Source: Nevskiaceae bacterium (GTDB lineage: Bacteria > Pseudomonadota > Gammaproteobacteria > Steroidobacterales > Steroidobacteraceae). Taken from it: a stretch of 33,451 nucleotides of DNA. Numbering within the stretch: position 1 is the first letter of the stretch; every line of letters starts with the position of its first letter. Location of the stretch: assembly GCA_018883185.1 (NCBI GenBank), contig VEQP01000030.1:1-33451 (forward strand). Direction: 5' to 3'. The notes below the pieces were generated by a model. That model was not told where the DNA came from and ran no database searches. It saw nothing but the letters and a program-made list of their open reading frames with translations. Below, in pieces: positions 17,928 to 25,976 of the stretch. Position numbers and translations under genes: made by a program.

Positions 17928-20631
17928 CGGGCTCGCCGCCCTTCAGCACCCTATCTACCCGCTCGAGTAGCGTGATGTCGGTGAGCGGGTCGCCGCGCAC
18001 GGCGACCAAGTCCGCATACCGTCCGGGCGCCAGCGCGCCCACCCGATCTGCCCAGCCCATGTACTCGGCAGCGACGCCCGTCGCAGAGCGAATCGCCTGC
18101 ATCGGCGTCATGCCGCGTTCGACCATGATGCGAAATTGCCGCGCGTTGAGCCCATGTGGGAACACGCCGGCGTCGGTGGCGAATACGATCGGCGTGCCAA
18201 TCTGCACTGCACGCGTAAATGCCTGACGTTGTGCTTCGGTGGTATCGAGATTCTTCTGCAGAAACTCGGCAGGCCACCCTTGGCGTCGGCCTTCGGTGTC
18301 GATGTAGTCGCCGTTGTACACGTCCATGGCGAGAGCTACGCCCCGATCGCGGGCGAGTTGCAGGCCCTCCTCGTCAATCAGTGAGGCATGCTCGATCGTA
18401 TTGGCGCCGGCGAGGATCGCTTCCTTCACCGACCGCGCACCGTGCGCATGCGCAGCGAGCCGTTTGCCCCGCGCCTGCGCTTCTCGGGCGACAGCGCTGA
18501 TTTCGGCAGGCTTCATTTCAGGTGAGCCCGGCACTCCGCCGGGTGAGAGCACGGCACCGGAGGCAATGATTTTCAGCACATCGGCGCCGTCATCGAGAAA
18601 GGCCCGCGCCCGTGCCGCGAACTGTTCGGGTCCTTTCGCTACACCGCGGCGCAGCCGGGGCAGGGGCGTGAGCGCTTGGGCTTTGGGGAAGCCGGGCAAC
18701 AGCATGTCGCCACCGCCGCCCGAGATTGTCAGATAGCCGATCGACACCTGCATCCGCGGACCCGGCGTCACGCCGGAATCGATCTCGTCGCGTAATTCCT
18801 TGTCGAGTCCGCCGACATAGGCGCCGACATCGCGCACAGTCGTGAAGCCAGCTTGCAAGGTGGCGATGGCATTTTTGCGGGCGAGGGCGAGGTGATCCGA
18901 GGGACTGCGACGCGGATAGATGCGAAAGTCCGCCGTGTTTTCGGGCAGGTCCGTCAGGTGCGTGTGCAGATCGAGCAGGCCGGGCAGACAAGTGTGATCG
19001 CGCAGATCCAGGTAACGCGAGTTCGACGCCGCTCTGTAATCGACGATTGAGCGATCGATCGCACTGATGGCGACAATGCGACCGTTTTCGATGCGTAGGC
19101 GTTGATCACGCCGCACGGTGTCGGTCAGGCCATCGATCAGGCGTCCGCAGTCCACGGTCGTAGTGACCGCTGGCGCCGCGCCGAACAATCCGGTCACGAT
19201 GTGATGCCAATGATCGAGCCCGGCGTAGAACGACTGCACCGGAATGCGCTCATCCAGCCCGTGAGCGAATTGATCTTCGGGCCGAATGAAGGTCTCGCTG
19301 ATGCCGTAGGTCGGAATGCCGGCGGCACGATAGAAGAGACCATCGGTGGCGCCTGATTCTTGAATCGGAATGATGGGAATGCCTGGGTAGCGCAGGTGCA
19401 CGGCGGCGGTAACCGCCTGCACCACATCCTCGCGCAGCGGCGAAGCATCGCTGTAGCGTGGATCGTCGATGATCTCCACTTCAATGCGCTCGCCCGTGAG
19501 CTTCTGCAGCACCTCGCGAACGCTCTGCGGCGTGACGCCCGGGAAAATTCGGCAGTTCACCGTGGCGCTGGCTTGCTGGGGCAGGGCGTTCTCGGCGTGA
19601 CCAGCCCGCAGCATGGTGGGCACGCAGGTGGTACGGGTGGCGCCGACATACACTGGGTGCTTCCACAGTTCATCCGCTGCGGCCGAGTTGCGTGGGTCTG
19701 CCGCGAAAGCACGCATCGCTGCGCCGAGGGGGCCGTCAGTAATGGCGCCTGTGGCTTTGAAGAACCCGATCGTAGTGTCCGACCATTGCACGGGGAAGCG
19801 GTAGGCTTGAACCGTCTTCAATGCATCGGCGAGTTCGTAGATGGCGTTGTCGGCGCGAGGTTGCGAGCTGTGACCACCCGGGTTGTAGGCGCTCAACTTG
19901 TAACTGGCGTAGGTTTTCTCGGCGGTCTGGATGTTGTAGGAGCGAGCTTGTCCTTGGCGATCGAGGGTGCCGCCGCCCGCATCCGTATTGAGCGCGTACT
20001 CCGCATCCACCCACTCGCGACGCTTTTCGAGTAGATGGCGAGTCGTGGCGCCCGTGGTTTCTTCGTCACCACTGAGCACCAGTACGAGATCCCGGGTGGG
20101 CACAAATTTCTCTTGCTTGAGGCGCAGCAACAGCGCGGTAAGCGTGGCGACGCCATTTTTGACATCGAGCGTGCCGCGACCATAGAAAAAGCCGTTCGCC
20201 TCTTCGAGTCGGAAAGGGTCGCGCTTCCAATGCTCCTTGAGCGCCGGCACTACATCGAGGTGCGAGAGCAGCAGCACCGGTTTGCGTGTTGGTTCGTTCG
20301 CAGGTGCGCGGCCCCGGTAACGCACCAGCAGATAGGCGGTCTCCTCGTAGCGCTCGAGCAGGATGTCTTCTTCCGCAAACCCGGCCGCGCGGAATTCACC
20401 CGCGAGGTACTCAGCGAGTTGCGGCGTCTCGTAGCCCGGCGCAATGCTTTTAAAGCTCACCACCTTCTCAAAGATTTCGCGGCCCTTAGCCTGCAACGGC
20501 GTCGGCGGCACCACGGCAATGGACGGCGCCCCGGTCGGTGCGCTGGTTTGCGCGGAGACAAGCGAAGTCGCTGTCAGCGTCAGTACCGAAGCGGTGAGTG
20601 CCAGTGCGAGATGGGTGATGCGACGGTTCAT
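17899..20631 (-). CDS. Secreted M20 peptidase-amidohydrolase fusion
   Basis: A 910-residue exported protein with two catalytic domains. Residues 1-27 are a Sec signal peptide, likely cut after VSA. Residues about 45-480 are an M20-family metallopeptidase: metal ligands H124 (LSHLDVVP), D156 (GRGTLDVKNG), E190/E191 (SGDEET, one the catalytic base), D217 and H458 (FAHGLDE). Residues about 490-905 are an imidazolonepropionase-like amidohydrolase: H556/H558 (DLHTHL), K687 (VLKIIAS), H728/H730 (AAHAHG), H748 (IEHAS) and D820 (FATDAG). Both metal sites look complete, so both domains may be active, perhaps on dipeptides or N-blocked amino acids. The start is ATG 20631, because the upstream 32 codons lack signal-peptide character. 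Its end overlaps nuoN tail to tail. The exact substrate is unknown. Confidence 0.88.
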   Translation of the reverse strand: MNRRITHLALALTASVLTLTATSLVSAQTSAPTGAPSIAVVPPTPLQAKGREIFEKVVSFKSIAPGYETPQLAEYLAGEFRAAGFAEEDILLERYEETAYLLVRYRGRAPANEPTRKPVLLLSHLDVVPALKEHWKRDPFRLEEANGFFYGRGTLDVKNGVATLTALLLRLKQEKFVPTRDLVLVLSGDEETTGATTRHLLEKRREWVDAEYALNTDAGGGTLDRQGQARSYNIQTAEKTYASYKLSAYNPGGHSSQPRADNAIYELADALKTVQAYRFPVQWSDTTIGFFKATGAITDGPLGAAMRAFAADPRNSAAADELWKHPVYVGATRTTCVPTMLRAGHAENALPQQASATVNCRIFPGVTPQSVREVLQKLTGERIEVEIIDDPRYSDASPLREDVVQAVTAAVHLRYPGIPIIPIQESGATDGLFYRAAGIPTYGISETFIRPEDQFAHGLDERIPVQSFYAGLDHWHHIVTGLFGAAPAVTTTVDCGRLIDGLTDTVRRDQRLRIENGRIVAISAIDRSIVDYRAASNSRYLDLRDHTCLPGLLDLHTHLTDLPENTADFRIYPRRSPSDHLALARKNAIATLQAGFTTVRDVGAYVGGLDKELRDEIDSGVTPGPRMQVSIGYLTISGGGGDMLLPGFPKAQALTPLPRLRRGVAKGPEQFAARARAFLDDGADVLKIIASGAVLSPGGVPGSPEMKPAEISAVAREAQARGKRLAAHAHGARSVKEAILAGANTIEHASLIDEEGLQLARDRGVALAMDVYNGDYIDTEGRRQGWPAEFLQKNLDTTEAQRQAFTRAVQIGTPIVFATDAGVFPHGLNARQFRIMVERGMTPMQAIRSATGVAAEYMGWADRVGALAPGRYADLVAVRGDPLTDITLLERVDRVLKGGEPVSQAPARTN
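17923..17947. terminator. Hairpin at the nuoN stop
   Basis: GCTGA and TCAGC form an outer 5-base stem, then one C/T mismatch, then GGGC/GCCC around the loop TCGCC. The left arm contains the nuoN stop codon. No T-run follows on either strand, so this is not a textbook intrinsic terminator. It may still end or stabilise transcripts of the two converging genes. The structure is seen; the role is inferred. Confidence 0.3.
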
Positions 20632-20732
20632 GCGGTTTGCCTGTTCCGGAGACTGAGCCGAAGTACAGCCCCGCACCCTAAAGCGGTCAAGTGGCGGCAG
20701 TCGTGAGTTTGCCCGGCGAGGCCACATGGCAG

Positions 20733-20761
20733 TTGAGAATTCAGTGCCAAACGACTATAGT
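20733..20761 (+). promoter_or_regulatory. Sigma70 promoter of tRNA-fMet
   Basis: TTGAGA (20733-20738) and TATAGT (20756-20761) are separated by exactly 17 bases, each matching five of six consensus positions. The tRNA begins 14 bases after the -10 box, leaving a short 5' leader as expected for a tRNA gene. It overlaps the region upstream of the minus-strand M20 gene. Confidence 0.8.
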
Positions 20762-20775
20762 TGCGCGCTTCCTGG

Positions 20776-20852
<77 letters not shown>

Positions 20853-20927
20853 ACTCAACCAGGGGCTTGCGGCGATCCGTGGGGCCGACCTCGGAATCAA
20901 CGTCGTCTTCGATCAGCGCCGTGAGCG

Positions 20928-21650
20928 TCAGTTAGGCACCCAAACTTGGTTGAACTGCAGGGTCCAAGCCTCGTTCGAGCGCGAGAATCCCTCTGCGGTC
21001 GATCTGCGGCTAAAGTCCCGCGAATACCGCAGATCGATCGTAAGTCGATTGCTAAACTTGTAACCGACCGCCTGCCTGATCTGCTGGCTGTTGAAGAACG
21101 AAGCGCCGTTTCCAAATACATATCTAGGCTCGTACTCGGTGCGAGCATGCCAAGTACCCGGCTTGCCCGGGTCTGCCCCGAACTTGAAGTCCAGGTAAGG
21201 CCGGAGGCGCATTCGGTTCTGGAAGTTGCCGTCACCGGTGACATCTTGGAACCGCGCCTCGTACCGCAGCCAGAACCCGGTCTCGACGCGTGGCGTGACC
21301 ACAAACCGATAGGTCAGCCCTAGGACCGGGCGGATCTCGACTTTGTCGCTGCCTAAAGAATAGAAGTCCTTGTTGACCTGCAGGTAGGACTGCGCCGACC
21401 AGCGTTCGTCGATTTTGTAGTCCACCCCGGCCGGGACGATCGCCAGCGTAGTGCGGTCACCTGGCGCGACCGAGGCCGGGGTCTCGCTAAGCGACACCAG
21501 TGCACCGAAGCGCAGTCCCGGCTTGATCGGTCTCGCGATCTGGTAATTGATGCGGTTGGTTTCAGATGAGGCCGCCCCAGCAGCGGGCGGTAAGAGCGCG
21601 CTCCACGCCAAGACCAAGGCCGTAAAGGCCCAACATGATCTGACCGCCAC
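20928..21650 (-). CDS. Putative outer-membrane beta-barrel protein
   Basis: Family not recognised. With GTG 21650 as start the protein has 240 residues, beginning with a Sec signal (VRSCWAFTALVLAWSALL, cut near AAGAA). The mature part is rich in alternating polar and aromatic strands: LRFGALVSLS, YLQVNKDFYSL, LGLTYRFVV, GFWLRYEARF, LRPYLDFKFG, YEPRYVF, LTIDLRYSRDF and LQFNQVW. That suggests an 8-10 strand barrel; the last residue is Asn, not the usual aromatic. The frame extends upstream into the hydrolase, but this start lies just 9 bases past the hydrolase stop with GAGAG before it. Bases 20941-21120 are 54% GC by count, lower than the nuo genes look, so transfer is possible. It probably works with the exported hydrolase. 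Confidence 0.6.
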   Translation of the reverse strand: MAVRSCWAFTALVLAWSALLPPAAGAASSETNRINYQIARPIKPGLRFGALVSLSETPASVAPGDRTTLAIVPAGVDYKIDERWSAQSYLQVNKDFYSLGSDKVEIRPVLGLTYRFVVTPRVETGFWLRYEARFQDVTGDGNFQNRMRLRPYLDFKFGADPGKPGTWHARTEYEPRYVFGNGASFFNSQQIRQAVGYKFSNRLTIDLRYSRDFSRRSTAEGFSRSNEAWTLQFNQVWVPN

Positions 21651-21658
21651 GGCTACTC

Positions 21659-22612
21659 TCAGGCGACCTTGCCGTGGGCGTAGGCCGCGAATTCCGCGAG
21701 GTCCGCGTTGAACGCAGTGGCCGCGTCCCAGAACGAGGCATGCCCTGCCTCGGTATGGATTTTCAGCCGGACATCGGGGATCAGTTCCGCTGCCCGTCGT
21801 GAGCCCTCGATATTCGCGACCATATCCCGACCACCGTGCGTGATCATCACCGGGACCTGCAGGTTCCGCAGCAGGGGTCGCAGATCGTTTTGCGGGCGGG
21901 TGGTCATGTATTTGCGGACGTACCACGGCGCCATGTTGCCCACTGCGACCCAAGCCGCGAAATCGTCGGGCGCCATTGGTGTCGCAGTGCAGAGACGGAT
22001 GAAGCCGTCGGTCGCGCGGACACTCGACAGGGTATCCATGCTGACGAGGGCCGCCGCTGCTCCTCCGCGTTTCGCGGCTTCGTCGCCCGCGGTGGGGAAA
22101 CCTAGAGCGCCTGCATCAACGAAATTGATGCCCGATATGCTCTTGTCACCTCGGTACTGCAGATAATCGCCGATGATCTCGCCGGCCATCGACCAGCCTG
22201 CAAGGATAGGTTTGCCAAGGTCGAGACCTGCGATGACGGTGTCGATCTCCTGTGCCCACCTTTCGCCGTGGGCGTAGACCAGAGGATCGTTCGGCTTGTC
22301 GGAGGCGCCGTGGCCCCGCCAGTCATAGGCCACGAGTCGGTAGTCGCGTGCGAGGGAACTTGTCAGTTGGCGCATCCAGCAGATTGAGCTCGACATGAAC
22401 CCGTGGATGAAGAGGATCGCAGGCTTGGACGGATCGCCCCAGTCCTGTACGGCGATGTTGATGCGGTCCCGTGTCTTCAGTGACCGTTGTCGGTAGGGCA
22501 CGGCACCCACACTTGGGTTCGACGACTGAGTGGCGGCGTGACCTGGAACTAACGCCGTCGGGAAAGCAGCCGCCAAACCTAGGCCGAAAAGCGTCTCTCG
22601 CCGTGTTGTCAT
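21659..22612 (-). CDS. Exported alpha/beta hydrolase
   Basis: The 317-residue alpha/beta-hydrolase-fold enzyme has the catalytic triad S141 in GWSMAG, D263 in HGGRDMV and H291 in EAGHASFW. The oxyanion region HGFMSSS is at residues 70-76. The N-terminus MTTRRETLFGLGLAAAF resembles a twin-arginine (Tat) signal, implying a folded protein exported to the periplasm. Similar sequences are annotated as haloperoxidase- or esterase-like; the substrate cannot be told. The ATG is preceded by AGGGG at a short gap. It is followed 8 bases later by a probable outer-membrane barrel gene, which suggests a shared uptake or degradation role. Confidence 0.83.
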   Translation of the reverse strand: MTTRRETLFGLGLAAAFPTALVPGHAATQSSNPSVGAVPYRQRSLKTRDRINIAVQDWGDPSKPAILFIHGFMSSSICWMRQLTSSLARDYRLVAYDWRGHGASDKPNDPLVYAHGERWAQEIDTVIAGLDLGKPILAGWSMAGEIIGDYLQYRGDKSISGINFVDAGALGFPTAGDEAAKRGGAAAALVSMDTLSSVRATDGFIRLCTATPMAPDDFAAWVAVGNMAPWYVRKYMTTRPQNDLRPLLRNLQVPVMITHGGRDMVANIEGSRRAAELIPDVRLKIHTEAGHASFWDAATAFNADLAEFAAYAHGKVA

Positions 22613-22637
22613 GCGCCCCTCTATGTGTCGCGGACCG

Positions 22638-22655
22638 CTCCGCGAAAAGGCGGAG
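22638..22655 (-). promoter_or_regulatory. Hairpin in hydrolase 5' leader
   Basis: A perfect 6-base inverted repeat, CTCCGC and GCGGAG, encloses a 6-base loop 26 bases before the hydrolase ATG. A weak candidate -10 (TATTCT on the minus strand) lies just upstream, with GCGACA about 18 bases further. No T-run follows. It may modulate translation; evidence is structural only. Confidence 0.25.
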
Positions 22656-22785
22656 AATACGCGGTTTGGTCTGGTCTTGTCGCCTACCAGACATTGTTGC
22701 GCTGCTCAGGCTACGGCGGGCAGCGTGACGACATTTCGGCCAGCACGATGGCAGATGCAAGCGGCTCGCATAGCATTGGAATCAC

Positions 22786-22813
22786 CAACCCGCTGAAGTC
22801 TCAACGGGTTGAG
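22786..22813. promoter_or_regulatory. Nested inverted repeats upstream of helicase
   Basis: CAACCCG (22786-22792) pairs perfectly with CGGGTTG (22805-22811). Inside it, CTCAAC (22800-22805) pairs with GTTGAG (22808-22813), so the right-hand arm can form two alternative pairings. It lies 90 to 115 bases before the deaD-like gene, in the 22613-22901 gap that otherwise shows only the hydrolase leader hairpin and a weak TACACT (22869-22874) before the start. It could be an operator; no regulator is known. Confidence 0.25.
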
Positions 22814-22901
22814 GCATGCGCGGTTAATGTAGGTCAGCGGTTTCCAAGCACGAGCCCTGCATCGCGACTACACTGCGCGGCCCGTGACATCCGAGAACCC
22901 G

Positions 22902-24608
22902 ATGCAGGAACCTGAACAACACGCGCTGTCTTTCGCCGATCTGGGTCTCTCGCCGGCGGTGCTTGGCGCATTGACGGCAGTTGGCTACGAGTCGCCATCA
23001 CCCATCCAGCAGGCCACCATCCCGGTGCTGCTGCAGGGTCGTGATCTCATCGGCCAGGCACAGACGGGAACCGGCAAAACCGCGGCTTTTGCCTTACCGT
23101 TGCTGTCGCGTCTAGATATCGCTCGACGCGAACCGCAAGCGCTCATTTTGGTGCCCACTCGTGAGCTCGCCATCCAAGTGGCCGAGGCCTGTCAGAAATA
23201 CGGCAGTCACATGCCGGGCTTGCACGTGCTGCCGATCTACGGCGGGCAAAGCTACACGCCGCAGCTCAACGCGCTGCGCCGCGGCGTACACGTGATCGTC
23301 GCCACGCCGGGACGGGTCATGGATCACCTCGAGCGTGGCACCTTGAGTCTCGACACCATCGCACACGTGGTGCTCGACGAAGCGGACGAAATGTTGCAGA
23401 TGGGTTTCGTCGACGCCATCGATCATATTTTGGGTCTTGTTCCGGCGGAGCGGCAGGTAGTGCTGTTTTCGGCCACCTTGCCAGCACCCATCCGGCGCAT
23501 TGCGCAAAAGCATCTGCGCGACCCGCGCGAAATCACCGTCAAATCGAAGACCGCGACCGCGGCCAATATTCGCCAGCGCTACTGGCTGGTGTCGGGTATT
23601 CATAAGCTCGATGCGCTGACACGGCTGCTCGAAGTGGAACCGTTTGATGCGATGCTGGTGTTCGCTCGCACCAAGCAATCGACCGTGGAGCTCGTCGAGA
23701 AACTCGAGGCGCGAGGCTTTGCTGCCGCGGCGCTCAATGGCGACATTCAGCAGTCACAGCGCGAACGTACGATCGCCGCGCTGAAAGCCGGCAAGGTCGA
23801 CATCGTGGTGGCGACAGACGTCGCCGCACGCGGGCTCGATGTGGAGCGCATTACTCACGTCGTCAATTACGATGTGCCCTACGACAGCGAGTCGTACGTG
23901 CACCGCATTGGCCGCACGGGCCGGGCCGGGCGCTCCGGCGAGGCGATCCTGTTCATTGCGGCTCGCGAGCGCAACATGCTGCGCATCATCGAGCGGGCGA
24001 CGCGCCAGCCGATCGAGCCCATGTCGCTTCCGACTGTGCAGGATGTCAACGCGCGACGCGCTGAGAAGTTCAAAAAGGAATTGAGTGAGCTGATCGGCGG
24101 GTCGGAGTTGGCGCCTTATCGTGCCGTGATCGAAGAGTTCGTGCACGAAAGCGGGGCGGACGTCTTCGACGTTGCAGCCGCCCTGGCGTCGATGGCTAAG
24201 TCTGGCCGAGCCTTGTTCGTGGCCAAGCGGTCCAGTGAGGCAGGCCACGAGGACGCGCCGGGCGGTGATGGCACCGATCGGCGAGCCGCTGCCGCACACG
24301 GTGCGGAGCGAAAGGGCGGGCGTGCTCGACGCCCGGATGCGCCGCAGGCCATGTTTCGCGTCGAGGTGGGGCGTCGCCACGGTGTCCAGCCGGGCAACAT
24401 CGTGGGTGCTTTGGCCCATGAGGGCGATCTGCACGGCAGCGAGATCAACGGCATCGACATCCGCGATGACCACACGTTAGTGCGGCTTCCCGCCGATATT
24501 CCGGAACACGTGCTCACGCACCTTGCGGGTATCGTGGTCCGTGGTCAGCCATTGCGCATTTCACGGGCCGAACGGGGGAAACCGTCAGGTAAACCGAGGC
24601 GGCGCTAA
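22902..24608 (+). CDS. deaD: DEAD-box RNA helicase, DeaD/CsdA-like
   Basis: ATP-dependent RNA helicase of the cold-shock DeaD/CsdA type, involved in ribosome assembly and mRNA decay. From ATG 22902 (568 residues): Q motif near residue 11-36, Walker A AQTGTGKT (53-60), PTRELA, DEAD (159-162), SAT (190-192), the ARGLD motif and HRIGRTGRAGR. A basic linker follows, then a DbpA-type RNA-binding domain at about 484-556 (FRVEVGRRHGVQPGN to VRGQPLRIS). The long RGG-rich tail of E. coli DeaD is missing. GTG 22884 lies in frame upstream; neither start has a clear ribosome site, and the ATG has GAGAA five bases before it. It could also be called DbpA-domain helicase, but the core resembles DeaD more. 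Confidence 0.9.
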   Translation: MQEPEQHALSFADLGLSPAVLGALTAVGYESPSPIQQATIPVLLQGRDLIGQAQTGTGKTAAFALPLLSRLDIARREPQALILVPTRELAIQVAEACQKYGSHMPGLHVLPIYGGQSYTPQLNALRRGVHVIVATPGRVMDHLERGTLSLDTIAHVVLDEADEMLQMGFVDAIDHILGLVPAERQVVLFSATLPAPIRRIAQKHLRDPREITVKSKTATAANIRQRYWLVSGIHKLDALTRLLEVEPFDAMLVFARTKQSTVELVEKLEARGFAAAALNGDIQQSQRERTIAALKAGKVDIVVATDVAARGLDVERITHVVNYDVPYDSESYVHRIGRTGRAGRSGEAILFIAARERNMLRIIERATRQPIEPMSLPTVQDVNARRAEKFKKELSELIGGSELAPYRAVIEEFVHESGADVFDVAAALASMAKSGRALFVAKRSSEAGHEDAPGGDGTDRRAAAAHGAERKGGRARRPDAPQAMFRVEVGRRHGVQPGNIVGALAHEGDLHGSEINGIDIRDDHTLVRLPADIPEHVLTHLAGIVVRGQPLRISRAERGKPSGKPRRR

Positions 24609-24650
24609 CGGCGATCGGACCGAAGGGCGACGGGACTAAACAAAGTGCGC

Positions 24651-24678
24651 TAGACTAAAGCGTTAACTAGTTGATATT
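24651..24678 (+). promoter_or_regulatory. Weak candidate promoter for HDOD group
   Basis: TAGACT (24651-24656) and GATATT (24673-24678) are 16 bases apart, each with four of six consensus matches. A perfect 8-base palindrome AACTAGTT (24665-24672) lies inside the spacer. The 88-base gap between helicase and HDOD gene shows no terminator. Confidence 0.3.
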
Positions 24679-24696
24679 TCGAAGCACTTGACTGTC

Positions 24697-25617
24697 ATGA
24701 ACGCGAAGCCCCAGGTGATCCGTCCCAGCAATCTACCGATCGAATCGGAACGTTTGCTCGACGCGCTGCCGACCTTGCCCAAGGTCGCACTAGAGGTCAT
24801 TCGCTTGGTTGATAGCCCCTTCGCCAGTGCCGCGGATTTGCGCAGGGCAGTGGGCGAGGACGCGATCCTGACCGCCCGCATCCTGCAGGCCGTCAACGCC
24901 AGTACCCATGGGTTGTCTCGGCGTATCGCCGACATCGAACGGGCGATCCTGATCCTGGGTCTGAATACCGTCCGCAACCTCGCGATCATCAGTTCCGCCG
25001 AGCGGTTCTTTCAGCCGCGTCGCGAGGCGGGGCGGTTCCGATCGCCCGCCAATGAGCTCTGGCGGCATGCGACCACAACGGCGTCGGCAGCCAAACTGCT
25101 GGCGATGGAATTGCCCGAGCCGCACCCGTACCTGACATCCGAAGAGTTCTACGTGATGGGTTTGATCCACGACGTAGGCATCATGGCTGAGCTCTACGGT
25201 GATCGTGATCGCCTCATCGACGCACTCGAGCGTGTCCAGCCGCTCGATGACATTGCGCGCAGCGAGGGCGCTGCCCCTCGAAAGGATCTGCGGGTCTTCG
25301 AGCTCGAGCTTTTTGGTGTCGATCACGCAGCGCTCGGGCGTCGATTGTGCGATCGGTGGCAGTTTCCGGCCTTTCTGCTCGAGGGCGTGGGCTTCCATCA
25401 CGCACCGCTCGATGCTCCGGAGTCCGAGCAAACTTCGGCCATGCTGATCAGCATTGCCGATCGCGTAGCCGCGTCGGCGCCGGGCGGGTTCGCCGATGAT
25501 TTGCCGAGTACAGACGTTGATGAGGAGGAACTCGCGATCATCGGCCTCGATGAAGAGGCGCTTGATCGGGTCCGATACCAACTGCAGGCGGATCTGGCTC
25601 CCGCACCACGGAGGTAA
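24697..25617 (+). CDS. HDOD domain protein
   Basis: Cytosolic 306-residue protein made mostly of one HDOD domain, a degenerate relative of HD phosphohydrolases found in bacterial signalling. The domain spans about residues 20-215: LLDALPTLPKVALEVIRLV opens it, followed by ILTARILQAVNA, the ERAILILGLNTVRNLAI segment and GLIHDVGIMAEL, which keeps an HD pair. Homologues act in chemotaxis, biofilm or motility control, usually without enzyme activity. No receiver, GGDEF or EAL domain is attached, so the input is unknown. ATG 24697 is preferred to TTG 24688; the ribosome site is weak. The next gene starts 6 bases after its stop, so the three genes to 27002 are probably co-transcribed. Confidence 0.85.
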   Translation: MNAKPQVIRPSNLPIESERLLDALPTLPKVALEVIRLVDSPFASAADLRRAVGEDAILTARILQAVNASTHGLSRRIADIERAILILGLNTVRNLAIISSAERFFQPRREAGRFRSPANELWRHATTTASAAKLLAMELPEPHPYLTSEEFYVMGLIHDVGIMAELYGDRDRLIDALERVQPLDDIARSEGAAPRKDLRVFELELFGVDHAALGRRLCDRWQFPAFLLEGVGFHHAPLDAPESEQTSAMLISIADRVAASAPGGFADDLPSTDVDEEELAIIGLDEEALDRVRYQLQADLAPAPRR

Positions 25618-25623
25618 TTCTCC

Positions 25624-25968
25624 ATGTCCGACTTCTTCGAACTCTACGACCTGAAGATCGAGGTTGTAGCGCCTGAGGGCGCCAAGATCTGGTGTGGCGC
25701 AAAACCCGGTGATCATTTTCTCCTGCAGGGCGAGATGCTGTCGCTGCCGCCGGGTCAGGGCTTTTCGATCTATTCGCTCGCGGCCGTGTTGCCGCTGCTC
25801 GCAGCGAAGCAGCGCGTGACGGATGAAAATGATTGGATGACAAGTGATGCCGAGATCGCCTGCCCGGACCCCAACTGTCCGACGCGGCTGCGCATCACGC
25901 GCACGGGTAAACGAACCTTCCGCCGCGCAGACACTACGGCGGTCGCCAAACCGACGACTTTGACGTGA
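25624..25968 (+). CDS. TIGR04076-like small protein
   Basis: A 114-residue soluble protein of unknown function. It resembles the TIGR04076 family: a basic/hydrophobic start (LKIEVVAPEG), an early cysteine (IWCGAKPGDHF), a middle helix region (YSLAAVLPLLAAKQR) and the closing signature ACPDPNCPTRLRITR, close to the family's ACPDP..V.F.IRR ending that I recall. Three cysteines could bind a metal or act in redox chemistry; this is speculation. It follows the HDOD gene after 6 bases and its stop lies next to the aldo/keto reductase start, with an in-frame GTG of the latter overlapping it. I recall such proteins neighbouring reductases. Membership should be confirmed by profile search. Confidence 0.65.
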   Translation: MSDFFELYDLKIEVVAPEGAKIWCGAKPGDHFLLQGEMLSLPPGQGFSIYSLAAVLPLLAAKQRVTDENDWMTSDAEIACPDPNCPTRLRITRTGKRTFRRADTTAVAKPTTLT

Positions 25969-25976
25969 GGCCGGTG

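Noticed and set aside
19080-19200. Possibility that the M20-amidohydrolase fusion is two genes joined by an error
   Set aside because: The frame is continuous through the junction, no start with a ribosome site was noticed at the second domain, and the second domain has no signal peptide of its own.
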